Positions 39,625 through 48,321 of a stretch of DNA of 64,000 bases are shown here, one piece after another. A model generated the notes under the pieces. The model was not told where the DNA came from, searched no databases, and worked only from the letters and a program-made list of their open reading frames with translations. Numbering within the stretch: the first letter of the stretch is position 1; every line of letters begins with the position of its first letter. Both the position numbers and the translations under genes were made by a program. Origin of the DNA: Nocardioides sp. JS614 (lineage in GTDB: Bacteria; Actinomycetota; Actinomycetes; Propionibacteriales; Nocardioidaceae); contig NC_008699.1 in the NCBI RefSeq assembly GCF_000015265.1, positions 1,612,001 through 1,676,000 on the forward strand, written 5' to 3'.

Positions 39625-41235
39625 GTGTCCACCTCACTCAGCGACGACACTTCGCGGCCGGCTCCCACGGAACCTGGCGCCGGGGCTGACCGGGGCACCG
39701 GTGGCCGGGCCTGGTCAGCCGTGGCCGTGCTGGTCGCCGCCGGAGTGACCGTGGCCGCGTGGCTGCCGTTCCTGCACGCCCCGCTGGGCTCGGATGAGAG
39801 TGGGTTCCTGCTGCTGGCCCAGCACTGGCGGCCGGGTAGCTCGCTGTATGGCGACTATTGGGTCGACCGGCCCCCGCTGTTGCTGTGGCTGTTCTCGACG
39901 GCCGACCACCTCGGCCCTACCCGCGTGACGGCGGCCGGCGTCACCGCGCCCGGGGTCAAGTTGCTCGGGGCTGCCGCGAGCGGTGCCGCGGTGATTCTCG
40001 CCGGCATCCTCGCCAATCTGGTCGCCCCGAAGGCCGGGTGGTCCCGGCGTGCTGCCATCGTGCTGGCCGCCGCTCTGTTGTCCAGCCCGCTCTTCGGGAT
40101 GCCAGAGACCGACGGTGAAGTGCTGGCGGTACCGTTCGTGCTCCTCGGCGTGCTGTGCCTGCTCGCGGCGCTGCGCCGGCCGTCGGGGCGGCGCGCGATG
40201 CTGCTCGCGTTCACCGCCGGCGGGTCCGCGACGGCTGCCGCACTGGTGAAGCAGAACGTCATCGACGTCTTCGTGTTCGCCGTCGTACTCGCCATCCTGT
40301 CCCGAGGCCGGGTACCCGGTCTTGGGCCCCGGTTGGCCGGGTTCGCGGGCGGCGCAACGGGGGTGCTGGCCGCGGCGGTCGCCGGAGCGTGGGTGCAGGG
40401 TACGACGGTGGCGGGGTTGTGGGATGCGATCGTGGTCTTCCGCCTCCAGGCCTCGGGGGTGATCGGCTCCTCGGCGTCCGAGGCCACCCCGGCGCGCATG
40501 ACCGGGTTGATCGAGGCTTTTGGAGCCAGCGGCGCCGCCGCTGTGCTGGTGGTGTCTGGGGGCGTGGTGCTGGCCCGCGTGGTGCGGGGGCGGCGACCTG
40601 CGACTCAGGAGACGGTGGATCCGTCGCTGATGCCCGGGCCAGATTTGGCGTGGCCGGTGCTGGCCATGGTCGTTTGGGAGTTGTGCGGGGTCGCTTTGGG
40701 CGGCAGCTACTGGCTGCACTACCTGACCGGCCTGGTGCCGGGTCTGGTGTTGATGGTCGCCATTGCCCGGCCCGGGCGGTGGTCGAAGCGGGTGTTGACG
40801 CTGACGGTGGCCTATGCGGCGGTGGCCAGCCTGGCTGTCTGGGGTCACGATGTGGCTACGCCGGCCGGTGTCTCCTCTGATGCGCAGGTGATGTCGTACC
40901 TGCGCGAGCACGCGCGGCCCTCCGACGGGGTGGTCGTCGGGTTCGGGCATCCCGACATCGTCGCGGGCAGCGAACTCCACAGTCCGTATGAGCACCTGTG
41001 GAGCCTGCCGGTGCGGGTCCGGGATCCACGGCTGACCGAGCTGCGGCTGGTGATGGCGGGACCATCGGCTCCTCGGTGGATCGTTGTGGCCGGCGACAGC
41101 CTGGACACGTGGGGGCTGGAGGCCGACGAGGCGCAGCAGTACCTGGTGCGGCACTACGTTGAGCAGGTGGCCTACGGCGACTGGCACATCTGGCGACGAC
41201 TGGGCCAGCGCGGCGGCATGGAGGCGGTGCGATGA
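39625..41235 (+). CDS. GT39/PMT-like membrane glycosyltransferase
   Basis: The 536-residue protein has about 11 transmembrane helices and the ArnT/GT39-like first loop HAPLGSDESGFLLLAQHWRPGSSLYGDYWVDRPPLLLWLF near residue 55, with the catalytic-type acidic residues (DES) and PPLL. Such enzymes transfer sugars from polyprenol-phosphate sugars to lipids or proteins outside the membrane. The C-terminal ~120 residues form an extracytoplasmic domain. GTG 39625 directly follows promoter f (leaderless). Its stop overlaps the response-regulator ATG, so GT39 and the two-component pair are one operon. Confidence 0.78.
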   Translation: MSTSLSDDTSRPAPTEPGAGADRGTGGRAWSAVAVLVAAGVTVAAWLPFLHAPLGSDESGFLLLAQHWRPGSSLYGDYWVDRPPLLLWLFSTADHLGPTRVTAAGVTAPGVKLLGAAASGAAVILAGILANLVAPKAGWSRRAAIVLAAALLSSPLFGMPETDGEVLAVPFVLLGVLCLLAALRRPSGRRAMLLAFTAGGSATAAALVKQNVIDVFVFAVVLAILSRGRVPGLGPRLAGFAGGATGVLAAAVAGAWVQGTTVAGLWDAIVVFRLQASGVIGSSASEATPARMTGLIEAFGASGAAAVLVVSGGVVLARVVRGRRPATQETVDPSLMPGPDLAWPVLAMVVWELCGVALGGSYWLHYLTGLVPGLVLMVAIARPGRWSKRVLTLTVAYAAVASLAVWGHDVATPAGVSSDAQVMSYLREHARPSDGVVVGFGHPDIVAGSELHSPYEHLWSLPVRVRDPRLTELRLVMAGPSAPRWIVVAGDSLDTWGLEADEAQQYLVRHYVEQVAYGDWHIWRRLGQRGGMEAVR

Positions 41236-41918
41236 GGATTCTGGTGGCCGAGGACGATGTCCGCCTGGCCGGCCTGCTGGAGGAGTCACTGGCCGAGGCC
41301 GGGTGGCAGGTCGAGGTGGTGCACAACGGCCGAGTCGCCTACGACCGGCTCCTGAGCGACACCAGCTTCGATGTGGCGCTCTTGGACTGGATGCTGCCCG
41401 GCATGGACGGCGTCACCGTTGCCCGCCGGCTGCGCGGCCTCGGGCTGGCGCTACCGATCCTGATGTTGACCGCCCGAGGGGACGTGCGGGACCGCATCGA
41501 CGGGCTCGACGCCGGTGCCGATGACTACCTCCCCAAGCCCTTCGACCTCGACGAGCTGCTGGCCCGCCTCCGGGCGCTGTACCGGCGTGGTGGCCTCGGC
41601 GGCGAGGCGCCGGTGCAGATCGGTGATCTGGTCGTGGATCCAGGGGCTCGCAGGGTCTCCCGAGGCGGCGTCGAGATCATCTTGTCCACGCGTGAGTTCG
41701 ACATCCTCTATCTGCTGGCCTCGCACGCCGGACAGGTGGTGACCCGGTTGACGATCCTCGACGAGGTCTGGGACGGCGAGACCGACCTGCGCAGCAATGT
41801 CATCGACGTTCACCTCGCCGCCATCCGCGGCAAGATCGACAAGCCGTTTGGCACCGACACCATCACCACGCTGCGGGGGGTCGGCTACCGGCTCGACATC
41901 CCAGCCGGGAAACGATGA
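41232..41918 (+). CDS. OmpR-family response regulator
   Basis: The 228-residue protein has a receiver domain (RILVAEDDVRLAGLLEE; phosphoacceptor Asp about D52 in LLDWMLPGMDG; Thr in MLTARGD; Lys in YLPKPFDLDE) and a C-terminal winged helix (LSTREFDILYLLASHAGQVVTRLTILDEVW, VIDVHLAAIRGKI, TLRGVGYRL). OmpR/PhoB regulators bind 11-bp-period direct repeats, which fits the seven repeat-containing promoters of the module. It lies between GT39 and its sensor with overlapping ends. Confidence 0.95.
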   Translation: MRILVAEDDVRLAGLLEESLAEAGWQVEVVHNGRVAYDRLLSDTSFDVALLDWMLPGMDGVTVARRLRGLGLALPILMLTARGDVRDRIDGLDAGADDYLPKPFDLDELLARLRALYRRGGLGGEAPVQIGDLVVDPGARRVSRGGVEIILSTREFDILYLLASHAGQVVTRLTILDEVWDGETDLRSNVIDVHLAAIRGKIDKPFGTDTITTLRGVGYRLDIPAGKR

Positions 41919-43375
41919 GCAGGCTCTGGGCACGCCTCTCCCGGTTGCCGCTGCGGGTCCGTCTGGTCGCCGGCTTCTCCGCCGCCAGCCTTGTGGTGCT
42001 GATCGGTGCCGGGGTGTTCGTGTACTGGCGCGTCGACTACGCCCTGGACCGCGGCCTGGACACCGAGCTCACCCAGGCCAGCCAGACGCTCAGGCCACTG
42101 GTGCGGTCCAACGGCGCGGTGAGCAGCCGGACGGCGGCCGACGCCACCGGCGTGGCCTGGCAGGTACTCGACGCGGACGGCACCGTCCTCGACCACGGTG
42201 GTCCGGCCGGCGCGACCAGCCTGTTGAGCTCACGACAGCTGGACCGGGTGACGACGACGCCACGCACCTTCGATGTCGGCGACTTCCTCCCCGTCTCATC
42301 CGAGCCGTATCGCCTGCAGGTCGTCGAGCTGTCGGCGACCCCCCAGCGCTACCTGCTGGTCGGGGTACGGCGCGATCACCGCGACGAGGCGCTGCGGGAA
42401 CTCCTCGTGCAGCTCACCGTCGCCGGGCTCGGGGCTCTTCTCGTTACTGGCCTGGTGGGCGAGCGACTGGCCCGGGCCGCGCTGCGACCTGTCGAGCGGT
42501 ACCGCCGCCGTGCCGCCGCGATCGCGGCCGGCAACACCAGCCTCCGGCTCGACGTGCCGCCCCTGCGCGAGGACGAGATCACCCGCCTGGGGCACACCTT
42601 CAACGACATGCTCACCACCCTCGAGGGCGCCCTGGACCGAGAACGGCAATTCGTCACCGAGGCCAGCCACGAGCTACGCACCCCGATCACGCTGCTGACT
42701 AGCCGGATCCAGTTGGCCCTGCGGCGCCCCCGCAGCCCGGCCGACCACGAACGCATCCTCACCGAGCTCAAGGTCGACCTCGACCGGCTCGCCGCGCTCT
42801 CCGAGCAGCTCCTCCAACTCGGCCGGGTCGACGGCAACCACATCGCCGGGCGTAGCGACCTGGTGAGCGTCGCCAGCCGCACGGTCAACCAACGGCGTCT
42901 CGCCGATCCCCGGCACGCGGGGAACATCACCGTCACCCTGCCCGAACGCCGCGTGCCGGTGCCGATGGCCGACTTCGAGCTGGAGCGGGTGGTCACCAAC
43001 CTCCTGGACAACGCCGTCGTCCACGGGGCCCCGCCGGTCGAGGTGAGCGTCGATGAACCGGCCCCGGGGTGGGCGCGGCTGATCGTCACCGACGCCGGGG
43101 TCGGCATGCCACCCGGCCTGTTGGCAACCGCGACCCAGCGCTTCGCCCGGGCGGACGACGCGCGACCGCGCCCCGGGTCGGGGCTCGGGCTCGCCCTGGT
43201 CGACGCGCTGGTCACCGGAGCGAGCGGTGAGCTGCGGCTGTGCCACGACGGGCGGCACTCCATTCACGGTCACCCCGCACCGATCGCCTGTGCCCACGGG
43301 CCGCAGATGACGGTCACGGTGCTCCTGCCGACGACACCCGAGTCCGACGCATCAGCGGCACTGCCTGCTGCGTAG
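41915..43375 (+). CDS. sensor histidine kinase
   Basis: The 486-residue protein has two membrane helices (about residues 17-37 and 165-185) enclosing a ~125-residue extracytoplasmic sensor, then a HAMP linker, the H-box VTEASHELRTPITLLTSRIQLAL (phosphohistidine about H252), the N-box NLLDNAVVHGAPPVEV, and the G boxes VTDAGVGMPPG and GSGLGLALVDAL. It phosphorylates the preceding regulator. The C-terminus carries an unusual insertion (CHDGRHSIHGHPAPIACAHG) before the final strand, and no periplasmic sensor domain is recognisable. Confidence 0.94.
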   Translation: MSRLWARLSRLPLRVRLVAGFSAASLVVLIGAGVFVYWRVDYALDRGLDTELTQASQTLRPLVRSNGAVSSRTAADATGVAWQVLDADGTVLDHGGPAGATSLLSSRQLDRVTTTPRTFDVGDFLPVSSEPYRLQVVELSATPQRYLLVGVRRDHRDEALRELLVQLTVAGLGALLVTGLVGERLARAALRPVERYRRRAAAIAAGNTSLRLDVPPLREDEITRLGHTFNDMLTTLEGALDRERQFVTEASHELRTPITLLTSRIQLALRRPRSPADHERILTELKVDLDRLAALSEQLLQLGRVDGNHIAGRSDLVSVASRTVNQRRLADPRHAGNITVTLPERRVPVPMADFELERVVTNLLDNAVVHGAPPVEVSVDEPAPGWARLIVTDAGVGMPPGLLATATQRFARADDARPRPGSGLGLALVDALVTGASGELRLCHDGRHSIHGHPAPIACAHGPQMTVTVLLPTTPESDASAALPAA

Positions 43376-43396
43376 CCGCCGGCATGTCCTACGCCT

Positions 43397-43430
43397 GTTC
43401 ATGCGGCCTTCATGCCCAGGCACCTACCGT
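43397..43430 (+). promoter_or_regulatory. direct-repeat promoter d (PAP2-like gene 2)
   Basis: GTTCATG (43397-43403), 4 nt, CTTCATG (43408-43414), 10 nt, TACCGT -10 (43425-43430), 6 nt, GTG 43437, which opens a 6-codon ORF rather than the main gene. Confidence 0.7.
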
Positions 43431-43436
43431 CCGGGC

Positions 43437-43457
43437 GTGAAGGAGATCAAGAGGTGA
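43437..43457 (+). CDS. six-codon leaderless minicistron
   Basis: GTG 43437 lies 6 nt after the -10 of promoter d and starts a 6-residue frame (VKEIKR) whose stop overlaps the GTG of the PAP2-like gene (GTGA). Its own codons supply the AAGGAG ribosome site for that gene. It may simply deliver ribosomes to the main start. There is no direct proof of translation. Confidence 0.3.
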   Translation: MKEIKR

Positions 43458-44503
43458 GCGCCCTTCGGGAAGCGGCCACCGAACCGGTCGAGGCCGATCG
43501 CGAGACGCCGCGGTCGGCGTGGGTCCGCGCGGCGCGGCTGTGGGCCGTCGTGGTGTGCTTCGTCGGGGTGGGGATCGCCCGGTCGGTCCAGGTCGACATC
43601 CCGTTCCGCGATCCGCACGGGGCGTTCCTGGTGAGCCGGGTGTTCCTGACCCTGTGGATCTTCCTCGGACTCCTCGCCCTCGACGCGCTCATCCGCGCCG
43701 GTCGCCCCCGGACCGTAGGCCGGGTGTGGGCAACCGTCCGGCGCCGGTGGACGCCGCGGCGCCTGGCCCTCGCCTGGGCCGCGCTGCTGGCCTATCACGT
43801 GACCTACTTCACCTACCACAACCTCAAGAGCTGGGACGTCTTCAACGCCCCGCGGGATGCGATGCTCACCGGGTGGGACCGGTGGTTGTTCTTCGGCCAC
43901 AGTCCCGCCGTCCTTCTGCACGACCTGTTGGGGCAGCAGGCCGCGGCGTGGGTGCTGATGGTCTGGTACGAGACGTTCCCGACTCTCGTGGTGCTCGCGT
44001 TCCCCGCCGCCGTCGTCCTGGCCCGGCGGATCCGGGATGCCTACGTCGGGATCGCGGCGTTCGTGTGGGTGTGGATCCTCGGCACCGCGACGTACTACCT
44101 GATCCCCTCGCTGGGGCCGTTCCACGCCGAACCCGCTGACTTCACGGGCCTGCCGCACATGATGATCCAGGACACCCAGGCCCGCTACCTGGCGCAGCGC
44201 GACTACCTGCTCGTACACCCCCACGCGGGCGACGGATTCGCGCAGGTCTCGGCGTTCGCCAGCCTGCACGTCGGCGTGACTGCCACGATTCTGGGGCTCG
44301 CGTGGTGGCACCGGCTGCGCCGCACCACCATCGTGCTCGGGGTGTTCCTGGCCGGGACGATGGTGGCCACCGTTTACCTCGGCTGGCACTTTGCCGTCGA
44401 CATCCCCGCCGGCCTCGCGATCGCCGCCGTCGCCTGGTGGCTGGCGCCGCGGACCGTTGGGGTACGCCGCCGACCATCCCCGGCACGGCAATGCGAGGAC
44501 TAA
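43454..44503 (+). CDS. PAP2-like protein 2 (inositolphosphotransferase type)
   Basis: The 349-residue membrane protein has about eight helices and PAP2_3/AUR1-like motifs: a GTATYYLIPSLGPF segment near residue 215, SAFASLHVGVTATI (motif 2) and TVYLGWHFAVDIPAGLAI (motif 3). Related enzymes transfer phosphoalcohol heads (for example inositol-P-ceramide synthase) or hydrolyse lipid phosphates. GTG 43454 is preferred for its AAGGAG site and coupling to the minicistron. It is the only gene on this transcript before the next motif promoter. Confidence 0.78.
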   Translation: MSALREAATEPVEADRETPRSAWVRAARLWAVVVCFVGVGIARSVQVDIPFRDPHGAFLVSRVFLTLWIFLGLLALDALIRAGRPRTVGRVWATVRRRWTPRRLALAWAALLAYHVTYFTYHNLKSWDVFNAPRDAMLTGWDRWLFFGHSPAVLLHDLLGQQAAAWVLMVWYETFPTLVVLAFPAAVVLARRIRDAYVGIAAFVWVWILGTATYYLIPSLGPFHAEPADFTGLPHMMIQDTQARYLAQRDYLLVHPHAGDGFAQVSAFASLHVGVTATILGLAWWHRLRRTTIVLGVFLAGTMVATVYLGWHFAVDIPAGLAIAAVAWWLAPRTVGVRRRPSPARQCED

Positions 44504-44519
44504 CCGAACCGGGTCCCGG

Positions 44520-44553
44520 CTTCATGCTTGCTTCATCGGCGCCCGCCTACGGT
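44520..44553 (+). promoter_or_regulatory. direct-repeat promoter e (polyprenol mannose operon)
   Basis: CTTCATG (44520-44526), 4 nt, CTTCATC (44531-44537), 10 nt, TACGGT -10 (44548-44553), 6 nt, ATG 44560. It begins 17 bp after the stop of PAP2-2. Confidence 0.72.
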
Positions 44554-44559
44554 CCGGTC

Positions 44560-45336
44560 ATGCGGTGCGTGATCGTCATCCCGACCTACAACGAGGCCAG
44601 CGCACTTCCCGGGCTGCTCGCGGCTCTCGAAGCGCTCCGAGGCACCGCGCAGCGCCCGGCGGTCGACGTCCTGGTCGTCGATGACAACAGCCCCGACGGC
44701 ACCGGAGACCTGGTCCGCGCCCACCACGGCTTCGGGAACTGGCTCAGCCTGCTCACCCGCACGTCCAAGGACGGCCTCGGTGCCGCCTACCGTGCCGGCT
44801 TCGCCGCGGCCATCGCCGCCGGCTACGACGCGGTCGTCCAGATGGACGCCGACGGCTCCCACCCGGTCGCCGCGGTTCCGGAGATGCTGGCGCTGCTGGA
44901 CACCCACGAGGTGGTGCTCGGCTCCCGGTACGTCCCCGGTGGCGCAACCGAGAACTGGCCGGTTCGCCGACGGGTCCTGTCCTGGTGCGCCAACTTCTAT
45001 GCCCGCCGCGTACTCGCCCTGTCCACCCGGGACACCACCTCGGGTTTCCGGGCCTGGCGCACCGACGCACTCGTCAGGGCCGGAGTCCTAGACACCGCCT
45101 CCAACGGCTACGGGTTCCAGGTGGAGAACACGTGGCGCTGCGAACGCCTCGGTCTGCGGGTAGCCGAGCACCCGATCACGTTCACCGAGCGCACCGCCGG
45201 CGCCTCCAAGATGAGCCCCGAGGTCGCCCGCGAGGCCGCCGCGCTCGTGCTCCGCTGGCGGATCGGCGAGATCACGCATCGCTCCAGCGCGCCGGGAGCC
45301 CAGTCCGCCCAAGCGACCGGCGTGAGGCCACGATGA
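44560..45336 (+). CDS. polyprenol-phosphate mannose synthase-like GT2
   Basis: The 258-residue GT-A protein begins CVIVIPTYNEASALP, then VLVVDDNSPDGTGD and the DxD-type VVQMDADGSHP near residue 90, and SRYVPGGATENWPVRR. This is the DPM1/Ppm1 pattern: it makes polyprenol-P-mannose (or a related sugar) from GDP-mannose on the cytoplasmic side. It would supply the donor for the MptB-like and GT39 enzymes of the module. It lacks the C-terminal membrane domain of longer forms. ATG 44560 follows promoter e directly; the downstream fusion gene overlaps by 4 bp. Confidence 0.87.
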   Translation: MRCVIVIPTYNEASALPGLLAALEALRGTAQRPAVDVLVVDDNSPDGTGDLVRAHHGFGNWLSLLTRTSKDGLGAAYRAGFAAAIAAGYDAVVQMDADGSHPVAAVPEMLALLDTHEVVLGSRYVPGGATENWPVRRRVLSWCANFYARRVLALSTRDTTSGFRAWRTDALVRAGVLDTASNGYGFQVENTWRCERLGLRVAEHPITFTERTAGASKMSPEVAREAAALVLRWRIGEITHRSSAPGAQSAQATGVRPR

Positions 45337-47564
45337 CTGGGACCTACGCGGCCGAACACTCGCCCGACGCGCTCGCCGGCGCCGCGCTTTCCCCCGCGCG
45401 CCGTTCACAGATGTGGGGGCGCCTGCGGTTCCTCGGCTCCTGGATTCTCGCGCTCATCCTGGTTGCGGTTGCCCTGCCTCGGACCGTCGACGTCTCCTGG
45501 CACGGCCTGCTTCCGGCGTTGCGGGCCGTGCACTGGCCGGCCCTGCTGGCCCTTGTGGCCTTGTGGCTCCTTGGGCTCTTCGTCCACTCCTTCGTCCTGA
45601 CTGCGGCAGCACCCGCCCTGACCCACCGCCGTGCCCTGACCCTCAACGTGACCGGCAGCGCCGTCGCCAACGTGGTCCCCCTGGGCGGGGCCGCAGGTGT
45701 CGAGCTCAACCGCCGGATGATGAAGGCCTGGGGCATCGACACCCGTGCCTTCGCCGGCTACACCTTTCTCACCAACCTGTGGGACGTCGCGTCCAAGCTG
45801 CTCCTGCCCATGATTGGCGTCATCGCACTCGTCCACGCAGGCGAGACGATCACGCCCCAACTCAAGACCGCCTCAGTGCTCGCCGGCATCGCCTTCCTCG
45901 GGCTTGCCGCTTTCGCAACGGTGCTCCTTCTCAGCCCGAGAGGAACCGCTCAACTCGGACACGGGATCGAGCAGACGCTGCGGTTCGGGCTGCGGCTGAT
46001 CGGCCGCGACCGTGCACTGGATCTGGCCGGCCGGCTCAACGACGTCCGCTCCGAATGCGCCGGCCTGGTCGCCTCCGGATGGGTTCGAATGACGGCCGGC
46101 ATCACCGGGTACGTCGCCCTGCAATGGCTCCTCCTCGGGTTCTGCCTGCAGCTGACCGGCGCCGGAACCACCTGGCCCGAAGTGCTCGCCGGCTTCGCCG
46201 TCGAACGGCTCTTCACGATCGTCCCCCTCACCCCAGGCGGAGTCGGCGTCGCGGACCTCGGCCTCGTCGGCGTCCTGCTGACCCTCGGCGGTGACCCGGC
46301 CGGCGTCACCGCCGCGGCCGTGCTCTATCGCCTGTTCGTCTTCGCCGTCGAGATCCCCGTCGGCGGCGGCGTCCTCGGAATCTGGTTCCTCGCCCAGCGC
46401 CGAACTCCCGCGCGTCCGCAGGACGCGGTGCGGTCGCTCGGCCCGACCCGCCGGATCGCGCACGTCACCGACGTCTTCCTGCCGCGGCTCGGCGGGATCG
46501 AGACCCACGTCGACGACCTCGTCCGACACCAGCGGGCAACCGGGCTCGACGCCCACGTCCTAACCCCCACCCCTGGCAACGGCCCCGACCCGGCATGGGT
46601 GCGCCGGATGCCCGCCGTCGTCGCGCGCGGCACCGTCACCGAGTACGACACCATCCACGTCCACATCTCCATGTGGTCGCCCTACGGGATCGCGGTCGCT
46701 CGCGCCGCGATGGCCGCCGGGATGCCCACCCTCATCACCGTGCACTCGATGTGGGCCGGCGCCGGCGGACTCCTCCGGCTCATCGCGCTCGCCGGCCTCC
46801 GACGCTGGCCCGTCGCCTGGTCCGCGGTCAGCGGAGCCGCCGCCGAAGCATTCCGACGCTCGCTGAACGGAGCCGAGGTAGCGGTGCTACCCAACGCGAT
46901 CGATATCGACTCCTGGCGACCGCGTCCGGCCCCCATCGCTCGGCGCGAGCCGCAGGCCGCTGAGGGGCCGCTCACCGTGGTGAGCGTGATGCGCCTGATG
47001 CCGCGCAAACGACCCCTCCAACTGCTCGACATGTTCGAGCGGATCCGCGCACTCACTCCGAACGACGATGTTCGGCTGGTCATCGTCGGTGACGGCCCGC
47101 TCCACAGACGGCTGCAACGCGCGGTGCGCCGACGCGGCCTCGACGAGCGCGTGCGGATCACCGGGCGCATCCCTCGACACCAGGTGCTCGAGGAGCTACA
47201 GGCCGCCTCGCTGTACGTCGCACCCGCCCCCAAGGAATCCTTCGGAATCGCCGCACTCGAAGCACGCTGCGCCGGCCTGCCCGTCGTCGCACACCGCCGC
47301 AGCGGCGTCGGCGAGTTCGTCCGCGACCGCGTCGACGGCATCCTGGTCGCCAACGACACCGAGATGGTCGTCGCGATCGCCGACCTGGTGCGCGACCCGA
47401 GCCTCCGCAACCGGTTCACCGCGCACAACCGACGCGTCGCCCCGAAGCTCGACTGGAGCGACATTCTCCGGCAAACCGATGCGCTCTACCTGAAGGCCGC
47501 CAGCCGCGCCGTTCTCTTGACCCAAGAAATTGCCGCGCCGGTGCCAGTGATGGCGGAAGCCTGA
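45333..47564 (+). CDS. fusion of UPF0104/MprF-like flippase domain and GT4 glycosyltransferase
   Basis: The 743-residue protein has two parts. Residues 30-350 are a UPF0104 (AglD/LPG-synthase-TM) domain with about seven helices and the segments NVVPLGGAAGVELNRRMMKAWG and ERLFTIVPLTPGGVGVADLGLVG. From residue ~373 there is a GT4: RRIAHVTDVFLPRLGGIETHVDDLV, VVSVMRLMPRKRPLQLLDMF and the E-x7-E motif PKESFGIAALEARCAGLPVV near 633. One chain may thus add a sugar and move the glycolipid, or couple donor and lipid. The two parts are normally separate proteins. It lies in the same operon as polyprenol mannose synthase. Confidence 0.85.
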   Translation: MTGTYAAEHSPDALAGAALSPARRSQMWGRLRFLGSWILALILVAVALPRTVDVSWHGLLPALRAVHWPALLALVALWLLGLFVHSFVLTAAAPALTHRRALTLNVTGSAVANVVPLGGAAGVELNRRMMKAWGIDTRAFAGYTFLTNLWDVASKLLLPMIGVIALVHAGETITPQLKTASVLAGIAFLGLAAFATVLLLSPRGTAQLGHGIEQTLRFGLRLIGRDRALDLAGRLNDVRSECAGLVASGWVRMTAGITGYVALQWLLLGFCLQLTGAGTTWPEVLAGFAVERLFTIVPLTPGGVGVADLGLVGVLLTLGGDPAGVTAAAVLYRLFVFAVEIPVGGGVLGIWFLAQRRTPARPQDAVRSLGPTRRIAHVTDVFLPRLGGIETHVDDLVRHQRATGLDAHVLTPTPGNGPDPAWVRRMPAVVARGTVTEYDTIHVHISMWSPYGIAVARAAMAAGMPTLITVHSMWAGAGGLLRLIALAGLRRWPVAWSAVSGAAAEAFRRSLNGAEVAVLPNAIDIDSWRPRPAPIARREPQAAEGPLTVVSVMRLMPRKRPLQLLDMFERIRALTPNDDVRLVIVGDGPLHRRLQRAVRRRGLDERVRITGRIPRHQVLEELQAASLYVAPAPKESFGIAALEARCAGLPVVAHRRSGVGEFVRDRVDGILVANDTEMVVAIADLVRDPSLRNRFTAHNRRVAPKLDWSDILRQTDALYLKAASRAVLLTQEIAAPVPVMAEA

Positions 47565-47571
47565 GCTCACC

Positions 47572-48321
47572 ATGGCCACCATCGTCTCCCTGCACGCCCA
47601 CCCCGACGACGAGGCACTCCTGACCGGCGGCTGGTTGGCCCAACGAGCCGCCGCCGGCGACCGCGTCGTGCTCGTGTTCGCGACAGACGGCGACGCCGGG
47701 CTCACCGCCGCGACCCGCGCCCCGGGGGCCCTCGGGCAGACCCGGCGCCGCGAGGCTGCCGCCTCCGCGAGAGCTGTCGGAGCAGCGCGCATCGCCTGGC
47801 TCGGCTACGCCGACTCCGGCATGGCCAACGCACCCACGACCGGCCAAGGCCGGCTGGTCGACACACCCGTCACGGAACTGGCCCAAGCAGTCGCGACGAT
47901 CCTCAACGAGGAGAACGCCGACATCCTCACCGGCTACGACGCCAACGGCGGCTACGGACACCCCGACCACATCCAAGTCCACCGGATCGCCCGCGCCGCA
48001 CAGCAGTTCGCCAACCGCCGTCCGCTGCTTCTCGAAGCCACCCTCGACAGGACATGGCTGGTGCGCATCCTCCGCCTCGTCCGACCCCTCGGACGGCTGC
48101 TCCCCGGCCTCACCATCCCCGGCAACGACATCTACACCCCTCGCACAGGCATCTCCCACTCGATCGATATCCGCAACCACCTCGAAGCAAAGCGCGCAGC
48201 GCTGGCAGCCCACGCATCCCAAACCAGCGGCGGCGTCCGCACCATCAGCCTCATCCTCGCCATGCCGCGACCGCTGGGCCGCCGACTGCTCGGGACCGAA
48301 TGGTTCCACGCGGTCCTGTAG
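47572..48321 (+). CDS. PIG-L family deacetylase
   Basis: The 249-residue protein has the zinc motif HAHPDDEALLTGG near residue 9 and the third ligand region NGGYGHPDHIQVHRIAR near 125, defining the PIG-L/LmbE family, which N-deacetylates GlcNAc-lipids, GlcNAc-inositol or related sugars. It starts 7 bp after the fusion-gene stop and is the last gene of the module on this side. Substrate is unknown, but a GlcNAc-containing glycolipid is the natural guess. It is followed by a gene-free stretch. Confidence 0.9.
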   Translation: MATIVSLHAHPDDEALLTGGWLAQRAAAGDRVVLVFATDGDAGLTAATRAPGALGQTRRREAAASARAVGAARIAWLGYADSGMANAPTTGQGRLVDTPVTELAQAVATILNEENADILTGYDANGGYGHPDHIQVHRIARAAQQFANRRPLLLEATLDRTWLVRILRLVRPLGRLLPGLTIPGNDIYTPRTGISHSIDIRNHLEAKRAALAAHASQTSGGVRTISLILAMPRPLGRRLLGTEWFHAVL

